Assembly (NCBI GenBank): GCA_007922195.1
Contig: ML681992.1
Location: 37,795,708-37,859,707 of the forward strand
DNA length: 64,000 nucleotides
Source: Podocnemis expansa
Lineage: Eukaryota; Chordata; Testudines; Podocnemididae
Direction: 5' to 3'
Shown in pieces: positions 30,729 through 42,000 of the stretch. How positions within the stretch are numbered: the stretch's first letter is position 1; each line of letters opens with the position of its first letter. The position numbers and the translations under genes are program-made. The notes under the pieces were generated by a model. That model saw only the letters and a program-made list of their open reading frames with translations. It had not been told where the DNA came from and searched no databases.

Positions 30729-33724
30729 TATAGGATACCTGCGTTTTGAGAAAACAAGCTTTATCTTCGAAGCAGAGGACATTCAACGCTAGAAAGCTCT
30801 AAATGTAGTTACTCTACCAGTGTGATTTTCAGGGTGAGTGAACAAAACGTTTTGCTGTCTAGCTAGGGTATGTGAGAATATTCTCACTCTTAATGTGAAA
30901 TGTTCCTTTTCTCAGAAGAGAAATCTGTCAGGGATTTGTGGTAATCATGGGATGAAGATGAAATTTCTTTAGCCTCTATTCAAAGTTTAAATTGTCCAAC
31001 CAAAAATCCATAGAATCAATATTAAACAGATTCAGCCCTTACTGGGTAGTCTTTACCATTCTGTGGAAAGAGTGCATATAGTGGCTGTACTGTACACTGC
31101 TGACCCCTATAGGTGGAATTCAACATGGGTTAGAAACAGCAAGCTAGAGAGTATTTTTGAACCATGCACAAACATATGATATATCAAATGAAATAAAATA
31201 TATTTAAATTGCTCTTTTCTTTGCTCCACAGCCATTTCTATCATTAGGTTATTTTTGGAACTTTCTTGGGAAACCTTTCTGGTAACAAATGCGTACAACT
31301 TTATTTAAAAAATGCAAAGAGAGCCAGAATTAAAGTAGACATTATTGGGTCACTGCTTGTTGAGTGCATTGTGTTCCTTCCAATCAAAAAAATCACAGCA
31401 AGTAAAACAATATTTACAAGATTAACTGTGTATATTGGTCTTGATGCAGGATTTAGTGGATGAAATTCTGTGCATTGTGCAGGTCAAACTGAATGGTGTC
31501 TTCTGGCCTTGAAATCTATGAATCTTCATGGAAACTAGTGAAATTCACTTCAGCTGGTGCATATAAGCTTGTTTCAAAGGAGTAGCCACGTTAGTCTAGT
31601 TCAGCAGAACAAACAGAGAGTTCTTTGGCACTTCTAAAGATTAACAAATTTATTTATTGCATGAGCTTTCCTGGGCATAACCTCACTTCATCAGCTGCAT
31701 CATAGATAGCTGGTCAGTTCACCACTCTGCACATGGCACAGACTGAGGCATTGCAGTGCATGATAAAAAATAGGTTTGTTCGACAAAAATAAAGACTTGT
31801 TTGTTATCAATTTTTGTATGTTCCAGCTTTCCTCTCCTTCCATTCTTCCTATTTAGAAAGAACAAAAAATATCCAGAAACAAGAAAGAGTCATTTTTATA
31901 AACAAGGTTTTTCAAATGCAGCTACTAAAGTTGCAGCTATGCATATGCACAGGCGAAGTGAGTCGTCGTACACAAACAGGTAAAGGCTCAATTTGTGTAC
32001 ATGGATATTTCATGTTCAAACTGCAAAACTATAGCTGTGCAACTGCCACCGCAACACAGGCAGCTATTTCTTTCTTTATTTCCTTCTAAAACCTCTCTTT
32101 ATTTCATGTTCCATAGGTCTATGAGAAACATCAAACTAGTCGAGATATCACCCACACCAGCTGTTAACCACGAGCGGGTTTTAATCAGCAAAATTGTTTG
32201 AAATACCTCCCATCCTTCTGTGGTTGGTTTTTAGAAAGGATTTTTAGATTTTGGAGGAGGGAAGTTTCACATATTTCCTTTAAAAATATAAATGCCCCTG
32301 TCCATGCTAAAATGCATGCATAGCTTTGGGGATGCCTTGTGATCCTCCTCCAATATTTTGTGTAATTAAATTACTGTAAGTGTATAGTGTTAGCATTGAA
32401 AAGGAAGTGCTAAACCTTCAGCTGTCATGCATCTCTTCCTCAATACAGCTATTCCAGTGATTGATCTGGCTCATAGTTATATTGAGTTCAGTAAACATTA
32501 AGAACACAAGATCAGCCACAAGATAATATAGGGAGTTAAAATTGGAAATCCCCACTCATAAGAAATTTCATATATGCCAAGGGGACTACTTGTGGATGTG
32601 AGCAGCATCAGGTCCTGTATTATAAAAACATACTATCATGAACATGAAATTAAAAGTTGAGGTCTTAAATTGAAATTCTCAATCCTGTATCTGATTTTGT
32701 TTAAATGGCACAGTTAGAAAATATTAAATTCTGGTTGATAATTAAGTCCATTATTTTTGCATGTCTGTTTTACAGGATGTATTTATCCATTAAATATTTA
32801 CAATAATACATTGTTACTGCATACTCTGTCCTCTTAATTCAATGCCTGTTTGGGTTTTGAGTATTACTACCAACAGATGTTCCAAGAAAGCTAGAAAATG
32901 TATAACAAATAGAAAGGTCAGTGGTATAAGGCATCGAACAATTTCCATTTTTATTGTGTTTTGTTTTTGTTTTTTTTTTCCTACTCTTCTCTGCAACACC
33001 ATTTAAGAAACAGGAGCATACAGGGCATTTGTACCGGTATTCATTTTTGTTGCTAATATTGCAAACCAAATCTGATGTACATCATTGTTAATGAGGATTA
33101 TCTCAACTGATGTCTGTGTAATTATACTAGTATAAAAATAAGACTTCACTTAGACTACATCCTAAGTGGTTTTGCGTTATTTCAAGTGAAACTTCTTTTA
33201 TGGAAGAATCCTTTAGAATGTAATAGAAATGATAATTGATGATCTATCCTGTGGAATTTGATAAAAAATTATATCTTATCCCTTTCCATTAATACAAATT
33301 ACATGTTCTCTGCCTGAATAACACTAGTCAGAAAACAGAAAATAAGACCACAGGCATCTTCATAATTAACCTGTGGTTTTTTGTCAAATTTTTGACCAGG
33401 TCTGATTAGAAGAAAAAGCTAACAAATGCCGGACATCAACTGTTCAGTAATATCCCATTAAAACTTGCAAAGGAACACCAACACACTCTGTATGTTTAGA
33501 AACCAGATCAAGATCTTGATCCAGCTACTCCTACGCACAGAATGGCCTTTTGCCAAGCAACTAGTCACCTTGTTTTCTGGGGACCTAATTATACAAGTGA
33601 TGTTGCAGGATCAAGTGACAAGGTTTTTAATTAAAGTAGTAATAACTGTCATCAATGGCAACCTCCTTAAAATGTTCACTATGAAAGCAAAACAATTCAC
33701 TTATTTTAGTTGGCCAGCAGTGCA
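30729..33724. other. PDGFD: intron 3 sequence, mostly unrecognised
   Basis: Apart from the PLE-end copy at 31568-31705 nothing is recognised. The short frames across 31266-33069 have no domain signature and are not supported as genes. Confidence 0.5.
31568..31705 (-). repeat. short PLE-end copy, nearly complete
   Basis: On the - strand it reads CTGATGA (31688-31694 on the + strand), an imperfect stem II, GAAA (31667-31670), GC-TCAT-GC, then AATAAATAAATTTGTTAATC and a tail ending CTAACGTGGCTACTCC. This is one of the two copies in the window with an unmutated CTGATGA. The two bases after the mini-hairpin are AA rather than UH, so cleavage would not be expected from this copy. Confidence 0.75.
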
Positions 33725-33850
33725 AATACAGATTCAGAGATTTTAAACTCAGAAGGGACTATTAAATCCCTCTAACCTGACCCTCTGTATATCACATCTG
33801 ATAGAATTTCATCATATCAAATGCAAATTTAATCAATTTCTGTATATGAT
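33725..33850 (-). repeat. CR1-like 3' end fragment
   Basis: CAGATTCAGAGATTTTAAAC, CTCAGAAGGGACTATTAAA and CTGACCCTCTGTATATCAC on the + strand match the antisense of an old CR1 3' end (the pattern catagatttcaaggccagaaggg...). It is short and degraded. Confidence 0.55.
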
Positions 33851-33852
33851 TG

Positions 33853-33935
33853 TGTGGAACTTTGTCTTTATGCTTTAATAAATTTGTTAGTCTTTAAAAG
33901 TGCCACAATACTCCTTGTTTGCTTTAAGTTGTTTC
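33853..33935 (+). repeat. truncated PLE-end copy
   Basis: AATAAATTTGTTAGTCTTTA, AAAGTGCCACAATACTCC and TTGTTTGCTTTAAG match the distal half of the PLE terminal segment. The hammerhead-like half is missing. Confidence 0.65.
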
Positions 33936-34032
33936 TGTTTTCTTCATTTTGCACAAAAGATGCTTCACTGACATTTCCAAGACAAAATAGATCGCTTGGA
34001 AACCTGTATCGTATGTTGCATGGAAAAAAAAA

Positions 34033-34033
34033 T

Positions 34034-34064
<31 letters not shown>
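34033..34064. repeat. TA/CA microsatellite at the 5' edge of the R4-type element
   Basis: A run of TA dinucleotides passes into CA dinucleotides and directly abuts the retrotransposon. A longer TA run lies at its other edge (37472-37519), suggesting insertion into a TA-rich microsatellite. Confidence 0.85.
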
Positions 34065-34326
34065 CCCCTTTGATACAGGAGACTGGGGTTCAAATCACGG
34101 TGAATACCTGTCTACCTTCCCAGTAGGGGTCCTTGGGCAAAAAGACCCCCTAACGCCTCACTTGCCTACCTCGAATATGAGAGTGACATGAACTAGAAGA
34201 GTCATGCCGGCTCGGATGTCACCCGGATTAACAAGGTCTGCGTCAGATGTTGGGGAACCAGGACAATCTAACGATAAGTGGGCTACTGGAACTAACCATG
34301 CATGGACGAGATAAGAGAAACTGGAA

Positions 34327-34854
34327 TTGATGGAATGCTACTACAACAGTACACCTAATGAGAGGGGATATATGAAACCTATGAGGGAACTATGGATGGA
34401 CAAAAGACCTACATCCACACTAACTGAGAAAAAGCTAGTTACCCAATGCTTCAACATAGTAACGAGGCAGCTGCTCTCACACCTTGAGATAGACCAGCTC
34501 CACATTACATCCCAGACTCAAGAAGAAGACCCAGAAGAACAACTAGATGTGCAGCCAGCACCTGAACCTGGAACTTCACTGCCACGCCCTCCATTACAGA
34601 GCACAGCAGCTGATATGAGGCATAAGATCATGGATAAACTAGCTACAGTCAACCCTCGAGACCGCTTACCAAGGCTCATTGGAGAAGTACCATCAGATAG
34701 TATGCAAGAAGATGTCAATAGAGCCCTAATGACAATTCCTACTACCACCATAACTCAAACCAATGAACTGGTATATGCTACAGCCTCTGTAATCCTGGAG
34801 ATGCTTGGCTACATGATCAAGAAGAACACCAGTACATATCCCCCTGGAAAATGA
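34327..34854 (+). pseudogene. R4-type ORF, N-terminal part
   Basis: The frame reads MECYYNSTPNERGYMKPMRELW, then acidic and Pro-rich linker sequence and an MLGYMIKKN region. The same frame extends upstream to about 34180 (WATGTNHAWTR) across a TAA at 34312-34314, so the natural start lies further left. It ends at a TGA at 34852-34854. Protein homology continues in another frame from 34851, so a single-base indel in the CCCCC tract near 34840 is the likely cause. The four-base overlap ATGA at the boundary is therefore accidental, not translational coupling. Confidence 0.8.
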
Positions 34855-37419
34855 GGTTGGAGGATAAGATCAAGGCAACCCGGAGAGAAGTTAGCCAGCT
34901 GGTGGAACTACAGAATGGTGTAGAGATTAAGGATAAGACTCAGCTACTGAAAAAATACAAGGGCCTGACTCCATCTGAAGCCCTAGAGACTGCTAAACAA
35001 AGGCTCACAGCACTGGCTACCAGGCTAAGGAGATACACTAGAGAAGCAGAGGCCAAAAAGATAAATGCCCTGTTCTCCAAAGAACCATCCAAGGTGTACT
35101 CCCAAGTGCAGTGCAACAACACAATAACAGCAGAGCCCCCAACAGCAGAAACTAAACAGTACTGGAAGACCATATGGGAGAAAGAGAAGACTCATAACAC
35201 CAGTGCAAAGTGGCTGCAGGACCTGAGAACAGACCACAGCAATCTCCCAGAACAGGAACCAGTCACCATCACAGTAGCAGACATCCAACAGCGGGTCAAG
35301 AACGTGAAGAGCTGGACAGCACCTGGCCCGGACATGATCCACACCTACTGGCTAAAGAAACTAACAGCAGTGCATGAATGTCTAGCAGCACAGATGGACC
35401 ATCTGCTAGCAGCAGACTCCCACCCAGACTGTCTAACACAAGGAAGGACAGTGCTGATCATGAAAGACCCCCACAAAGGAACAGCACCGTCCAACTGCCG
35501 GCCAATAACCTGCCTCCCCACAACATGGAAAGTCCTATCAGGCATCATAGCCGCTAAGCTACAGGACCATATGGGCCAGTACCTGAGCACAGCTCAGAAG
35601 GGCATTGGGAACAACACCAGAGGCTCAGAACACCAGTTGCTCATAGATAGAGCAGTCGCCCAAGACTCAAGGTCTAGACAGACCAATCTGAGCACCGCCT
35701 GGATTGACTACAGGAAAGCCTACGACTCGATGCCACACACATGGATCTGTGAATGTCTGGCTCTATACAAAGTCAACAGGACACTAAGGACCTTCCTCAA
35801 GAACTCAATGGGACTGTGCAAGACAACACTGGAAGTCAACTCAAGACAGCTTGCACAAGTGGCCATCAAGTGCAGCATATACGCTGTCCCCGCTGCTGTT
35901 CTGCATTGGCTTGAACCCCCTCAGCCAGATAATCACAAGGACTGGATATGGATACAAGTTCAAGAGTGGAACTACCATTAGCCACCTCCTCTACATGGAT
36001 GACATCAAGCTGTTTGCTAAGAATGCACAAGACATTGACTCGCTAATCCACCTGACATGGATCTACAGTGAGGATATTGGGATGTCATTCGGACTGGAGA
36101 AGTGTGGCTGGATGGTAGTAAAGAGAGGAAAGGTAGTCAAGACTGATGGGGTGGAACTACCAGCAGGCCACATAGCAGACATACAGACCAGCTACAAGTA
36201 CCTTGGCATCCCACAGTCGCATGGGAACCATGATGAGGAGGCAAGGAAGACAGCAACATCCAAGTACCACCAAGGGCTAAGACAGGTCCTGAAGAGCCAG
36301 CTCAATGGGAAGAACAAGTTCCACGCCATCAACAAGTATGCCCTGCCAGTCATCAGATACCCTGCTGGTATAGTGAGCTGGCCAAAGGTGGACATGGAGG
36401 CTGCCGATGTGAAGACCCGGAAGCTCCTCACAATGTATGGAGGTTTCCACCCCAAGTCCAACACCCAGAGACTGTACGCCAGCCAGAAAGAAGGCGGGCG
36501 GGGTTTGGTGAGTGTCAAAGCCACTGTCCTGGACGAAACCCAGAGCATCCAGGAGTACATCAGTAAGATGGCACCCAGAGATGAGCTGCTGAGAGAATGC
36601 CTGAGGCAGCAGCAGACATGGGAGGAAGATCAAGTAGAAGAAGTGCCATTGCAAGCCAAGACCCTGCATGGGATGTACCATCGACAGATAGCTGAGGTGG
36701 CTGACATTGGGAAATCCTACCAGTGGCTGGAAAGGGCTGGACTAAAAGACAGCACTGAGGCACTGATCATAGCAGCACAAGAACAGGCACTGAGCACCAG
36801 ATCCATTGAAGCAGGGGTCTACCACACTAGACAGGACCCAAGGTGCAGACTGTGCAGAGAAGCCTCAGAGACAGTCCAACACATAGTGGCAGGATGTAAG
36901 ATGCAGGCAGGAACAGCATACACTGAACGGCACAACCAAGTAGCTGGCATTGTGTACAGGAACATCTGCATAGTGTATGGGCTAGACCCTCCCAAGACCA
37001 GATGGGAGATTCCACAGAAGGTCGTGGAGAATAACAGGGCTAAGATCCTGTGGGACTTCCAGATCCAGACAGACAGGCAGGTACTGGCCAATCAACCAGA
37101 CATCGTGGTAATAGACAAGGACCAGAAGACAGCGGTGGTGATAGATGTAGCAGTGCCAAGTGACAGCAACATCAGGAAGAAGGAGCATGAGAAGCTGGAG
37201 AAGTACCGGGGCCTGAAAGAGGAACTAGAGAGGATGTGGAAAGTGAAGGCCAAAGTGGTCCCAGTGGTGGTAGGAGCACTCAGGGCTGTGACTCCTAAGC
37301 TGGGAGAGTGGCTCCAACAGATCCCAGGAACAACATCAGAGCTTTCTGTCCAGAATAGTGCAGTGCTGGGAACAGCAAAGATACTGCACAGAACCCTCAG
37401 ACTCCCAGGCCTCTGGTAG
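34851..37419 (+). pseudogene. R4-type ORF: reverse transcriptase and C-terminal endonuclease, frameshifted
   Basis: From 34851 to about 35885 the frame gives the RT fingers and palm: SWTAPGPDMIHTYWLKKL, TVLIMKDPHKG, PSNCRPITCL and IDYRKAYDSMPHTWI. From 35851 the other frame gives LSPLLFCIGLNPLSQI, then LLYMDDIKLF (catalytic YMDD at residues 48-51). The QGD part of RT motif B between them is missing, where a deletion of about 10 bp sits. Next come a CX2CX8HX4C finger (C332, C335, H344, C349) and the endonuclease with PDIVVIDKD and VVIDVAVPSD (a PD-(D/E)XK fold). It ends at TAG (37417-37419). The C-terminal 522-codon frame is fully open. Confidence 0.85.
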
Positions 37420-37469
37420 AGGACCCGAGGCTGAGGAAGACACATACCACCCATAGGGGTGAGAGGGGA

Positions 37470-37471
<2 letters not shown>

Positions 37472-37519
<48 letters not shown>
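37472..37519. repeat. TA microsatellite at the 3' edge of the R4-type element
   Basis: An uninterrupted TA run of about 48 bp begins after GGGGAATT. It is either the original target tract or grew from the element's 3' tail. Confidence 0.9.
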
Positions 37520-37522
<3 letters not shown>

Positions 37523-38396
37523 GGGTTTTGAGTGCCAAAGAAGGAATCTTAGTGGATTTGCAGAGATGGGGACAGGTGAATGATTTTAGGTTTGTTAGTG
37601 AAATAATCAGGAATGAGATAAATTATATTAAAAGGATATGAGATGATATTAATATATAAAATATTGTGCATAAACACTTATCACTCATGCTCCTGATCAT
37701 TTTTCACTGATTAAATTTATATTTCCTGTGTATGCTAGACAGGATAGGTATGTTTATAAACGCTATACAAAACATATGTCATGCAATGAAATTGCTATTT
37801 ACTTGAGTTGCTGGTAGATAACCAACTACTGTGTTCTTCTCTAGAGTGCATTGCTCTTGTATAAAATTGTCAACAAGGGGATCAACTTTCTAGAAGATAA
37901 AAGAGGGAGAAATGAAGTTATTACTGATTACATAAGACTGACCCAAAAGCTTTAAAATTCCTTCCCTATATTGTTGTAAACACAGGATTTGGCAGATTAT
38001 GTGTGGTCATTTTATACAGGAGCAACTGTAACATTAAATGAAGCATTAAATTATACTAAGTAGTCTGTACTTCTCATGGAAAGCAAAGAGTAAATCTTGA
38101 ACAAGGAAAAGGTTTACAAATCTGGTTTTGCATATTAAAAGAAACACATTGCTCACACAGTTAATGGTTGCATCAAAGTTGGGTAACTTCTACCTGTCTT
38201 GTATAGGAAAGGGGTTTTCTCTTCATTAGTGCTGAAGGCTGGGGCCCTCCATTTCTAAATTCCATTCATCAGTCTATTTTATCAATATAATACTTTGTTC
38301 ACAGGAGTGTTACAAAAAGAGGGAAGTTGTATGGCATGTAGGACCTGTGTGCAGATACAAAAATGTTTATCCGTATCCAATCCAAATCTGCTCAGT
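37520..38396. other. PDGFD: intron 3 sequence, nothing recognised
   Basis: No coding block or named repeat is seen between the R4-type element and the first Harbinger-type MITE. Confidence 0.5.
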
Positions 38397-38770
38397 GGCC
38401 ATGTTCACACACACGCGGTTATTTTGATATGGTTGTTTGAAAACAACTTGTATAGAAATAACGCCTTATTTCGAAATAACTTAATTCAAATTAACAGTTT
38501 GTTAATTCGAATTAAGGAAAAAAGCTCAAAGCAAAATAGCAGGTTCAGGCAACAGTTATTTCAAAACAAGTCACCGTTGTTTCGAAACAACATGTTTGCA
38601 TGGCATTGTTTCGTCCCCGCATGGGGTTTAACTTGTTTTGAAACAACACCGTTGTTTCGAAACAACGGGACCCATTGTTTCGAAACAACCATGCGTCGTG
38701 TGAACAGCCTAAATCTTATTTCGAAACAACCTCTATTGTTTCAAAATAAGAGGGCTGTGTGAACACAGCC
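38397..38770 (+). mobile_element. 374-bp Harbinger-type MITE with AGT target duplication
   Basis: The ends are GGCCATGTTCACACACA and TGTGTGAACACAGCC, imperfect inverted repeats. It is flanked by AGT on both sides (38394-38396 and 38771-38773), the 3-bp size typical of PIF/Harbinger. The interior is filled with TTATTTCGAAATAAC and TTGTTTCGAAACAAC palindromes. The terminal words match the Harbinger element at 44165-47441 and the MITEs at 54449 and 55589. Confidence 0.85.
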
Positions 38771-38869
38771 AGTGACAATATCTATCTGGTCCGTGATCTG
38801 CATGCCATGTTTTATCTATATCTGTAACCACATCCATGACCAAGCTTGGGCTCACAGTCAACAATTTAG

Positions 38870-39062
38870 CCTTTGATTGGCTCATTCCCCACATGGGTTC
38901 CATCCACTTTTTCATTTTCTTGTTTGCAGTTAGCACGCTGTTCTGTCAATCAGATTTCCTTGGCCGCCAATGAAATCTCTGACCGACAGCACGGCTTGCG
39001 AACTGCAAACAAGAAAAGAAAGAAGTGGGCAGGGAAGTCATGGGGAATGAGCCAATCAAAGG
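38870..39062. repeat. long hairpin, about 95-bp arms with almost no loop
   Basis: The left arm (38870-38964) begins CCTTTGATTGGCTCATTCCC and the right arm (38965-39062) ends GGGAATGAGCCAATCAAAGG. Between them TTTCTTGTTTGCAGTT-like and AACTGCAAACAAGAAAA-like words also pair, as do GTCAATCAGATTTCCTTGGC and CGCCAATGAAATCTCTGAC. Arms match at roughly 80 percent by eye. No protein is encoded. It may be the core of an unrecognised fold-back element; ATTGG (CCAAT-box) words occur in both arms. Confidence 0.8.
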
Positions 39063-42000
39063 CCAGCATGCTGATGGATTGACAGTGAGCGGTGACTCTC
39101 TCAGCCCTAGCCTGCTGTGACTGAGACTCTGATTGGCTGGCAGACTACAATCAAAACTGAGGTAGCATTGACTGGAACTCCTCCTTGTTCCTCTGTGTGC
39201 TGTTGACACAGATCCTTGCAGCAGCTGCAGCAATGGATCGCACCTTGGACAGATAAAAATAGAATTCACATCCATGGGTCAATCTTCAGCAATGGGTCTG
39301 TGTTTATCTGCATCCACAGATGTGGATACCCGTGGATTTGCAGGGCTATACCTATCAGAAGTATAAAACAGTCCAGGAGAAAGCACAAAAAAATTGGGCA
39401 AAGGAAGCAGAGAGCTGTGTAACCAGAGTATATTGGCTGGAGTCCTATGGGTGAGCAGTGTTCAATGTCTGAATTAGGGTTTTGGCAGGAGGGATGGACT
39501 AAAATTCATAGATTGATAGAGTTTAAGACCAAAAAGGACCATTATTTTGTGTAGTCTGACCTGTATATCACTGCCCATAAAATTTCACCCAGTTACCTCA
39601 ATTTGTGGATTATGGAGTGAGACAGAAACATTCTGGCTGCCAGAATGAAGAGAAATGGCTTTCAGCATAAGCCATTAGTGGCAACCTAGACTAGTGAGCA
39701 CTTCCAGCCTGCTCATCTCTGCAATGGCTCTAGCTAGTCTGTCCTTTGCCCTGCTAATGGCACCCCTACTTCAAAAGAACTGCCTGTCACCAGCAGTGCA
39801 CTGGTGCTCTCTCTGACCCTTGACAATTGTACAGTGGAGCATAGCCTAGCCCAGTAGTATGTGTAGCACCAATCATGGGGGTAAAGAAGAGGGGAATATC
39901 TACCTGACATTCAGTTTTATAGTATCTAAGTGGTTCCCACGTAAACTAGGTCTGCTTGGCAAATCACTAGTGGACAACATAAATCTTCAGCTCTCCTTCT
40001 TTCATCAGTATAGGAGCTTTGGCTTGTAGTATATAGGGAGTCTTCCATTTTCTTCTTCCTCTCCTCCATTGATTTGGTTCTGCTGGGAAAGCTCCTCTGA
40101 GTGGAGGGTTTTGGAGCAAGGCCAGGAGTGGTCATGGTGTGAATTAGTGTGACCTACTTAAGCAGCTCATTCCACTCCTGAATCACCTTCAGCCATAGAT
40201 GATTTGTGTCCAGCTCTTGTGCTTTTTGAGCAGCATCATTCCAGGACATGCAGCTTTCTTGTTGGACTATAGATTGAGTTGGGGTCATAGATATGAATTC
40301 TGATTTGACAACAGCCTAGAAATCAGGATTAAGTCCTCAAAGAGGCCTCAGGGATAGACTAGAGTCAGAAGGGTTTAGGAATGATCTGTTTGGGGTGGAA
40401 TGGACCATGAAGAAGCAGCTGGTACCATTCTGTAGAAGCTAGATCCTCTTCTGTGCTTATTCTTGCAGTCCCAGATACAGTGAATTTTAGCAATATAGCA
40501 GCTCAGTACTGATATTTTCTTGGCAAGAACCCTGGTTCTGTAAAATCTGAAAAACTTAATGCAACTTATTGACCTATTCTTTTAAAGAGTTGCTACATTT
40601 TATTATTTAGCAACACGCTGTACTGGAGCTCATCATTAAGCTAAGCTTTGGATGACGCAAAGTGCTGTACGTAGTAAGTGATAAATATCAGTACCATCAT
40701 GCACCTGAATTCTTGCCAAACCTTTACGCAGAGTCTTATACTGTTCCTTATTAGGCTCCTAACCATAAATGATACCTTACCTAGCTTTAACCCCATAAAG
40801 AAAACTTTCAGTAGGAATGTCAGCCTGTTAGGGTTACTGTGATGGAAAAACAGGTAGGTAACACCATACTGGAAGTGAGTCATATGTGAACTAAGCAGTT
40901 AAAGCATCAGTGAATACTGAAATGACAGGTCCCATTCTCCACTACTCTGTTCAGTCGACAGCAGTTACCACATGCAGAGACGCTGCAGCTGGGAAAACAC
41001 AAACTCAGACACTGTCTCTTTGCCACCTTTCACATCTCAAAACCTCACCCCTCCTGCTTCCCATACCTCCAATCAGGTAAAGCTCTCTGATGGTAGCACC
41101 TGCCTGCTGTGTTAGTTAACCAGGAGGTCTAAAAGATCACGACTACAAGCAGGAAAATAGAGGAAGGGCTGATGCACACCATGAGTGTACATGATTGGCA
41201 TCTAAAACGCATTCAGAATAAAAGTAGGTATTACTTCTTGTTCCCAGAGGCCTTATCCTGGGTTGGGAGCCACTTTTTTCTAGGTTCCTTTCAAGCAAAA
41301 AACTAAAAGATGTCTCCAGCCTCAAAGAATTTAGTCATGTTAGTAATGAAACACAGCAGGGAGTGGGGAGACAAGGGACTCTGTGAATGTTTATCCAGGT
41401 TTACACACCACTGGCAGTCATGGGAGCAGGGGGAATTGGATCTGGGGAGTGGGGGAATAAGGTGCTCTAACCACCAAGCTGTATTGTCATTCTTACCCCT
41501 ATGTGTGCTCTCTGGTCCAATAATTCTCTAATGACTTAGTCACAGTTTAACAGCTGGGACAGGAGAGACTGAAGGAGCCCTACATCTAAATACCCCAAAA
41601 CCCAGTGGTTAGAGATGGCAGATCCCTGGTCAAAGCTATGTGAAACATTAGGATTTAGATGCCTACAGAGACAGTTAGGTGCCTATGTCCCTTAATGAAT
41701 ACAGTCCTATGTAGATTCTATATAGAAAAGGGAAGGAACTGCATTTTCCTTAAGATTATTTTTGCTTGACAGATTTCTGCAGGAGATGACTGGTGGATGT
41801 AGACATATATTGGAACCCCAACCTGACTTTAAAAACCATACTGAAAACTTGTGAAAACTATTCATAGAAGGCTAGGTTATTGATGTCTTTTAAATTAAAA
41901 CAAGATCTGTGTGTCTTTCCAGTCATGCAGAGAGGTGCTCTCTAAGGCTCAGCTTCCAGTTTAGAATCAGATGACCATATTTAGTCCACCACATGTCAGT

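Larger units (their letters stand above)
34065..37471 (+). mobile_element. R4/Dong-type non-LTR retrotransposon, nearly full length, inactivated
   Basis: The 3.4-kb element has a short 5' leader, then one protein spread over three frames, and a short 3' UTR ending in TA repeats. The protein has an RT domain and a C-terminal zinc-finger plus restriction-enzyme-like endonuclease. That order separates the R2/R4 group from CR1 or L1, which carry an N-terminal apurinic endonuclease. Sequence features (ERGYMKP, YMDDIKLF, the PSD motif in the endonuclease) fit the R4/Dong clade. At least three lesions break it: a stop at 34312-34314, a 1-nt shift near 34840, and a deletion with frameshift near 35885 inside the RT. 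Confidence 0.85.

Noticed and set aside
34851..34854. ATGA overlap between two frames as translational coupling in the R4-type element
   Set aside because: Homology is continuous across it, so a single-base indel in a C tract explains the frame change better.
36192..37538. Several - strand frames opposite the R4-type element
   Set aside because: Shadows of the retrotransposon coding strand; TA-repeat translation gives the repeated Tyr-Ile.
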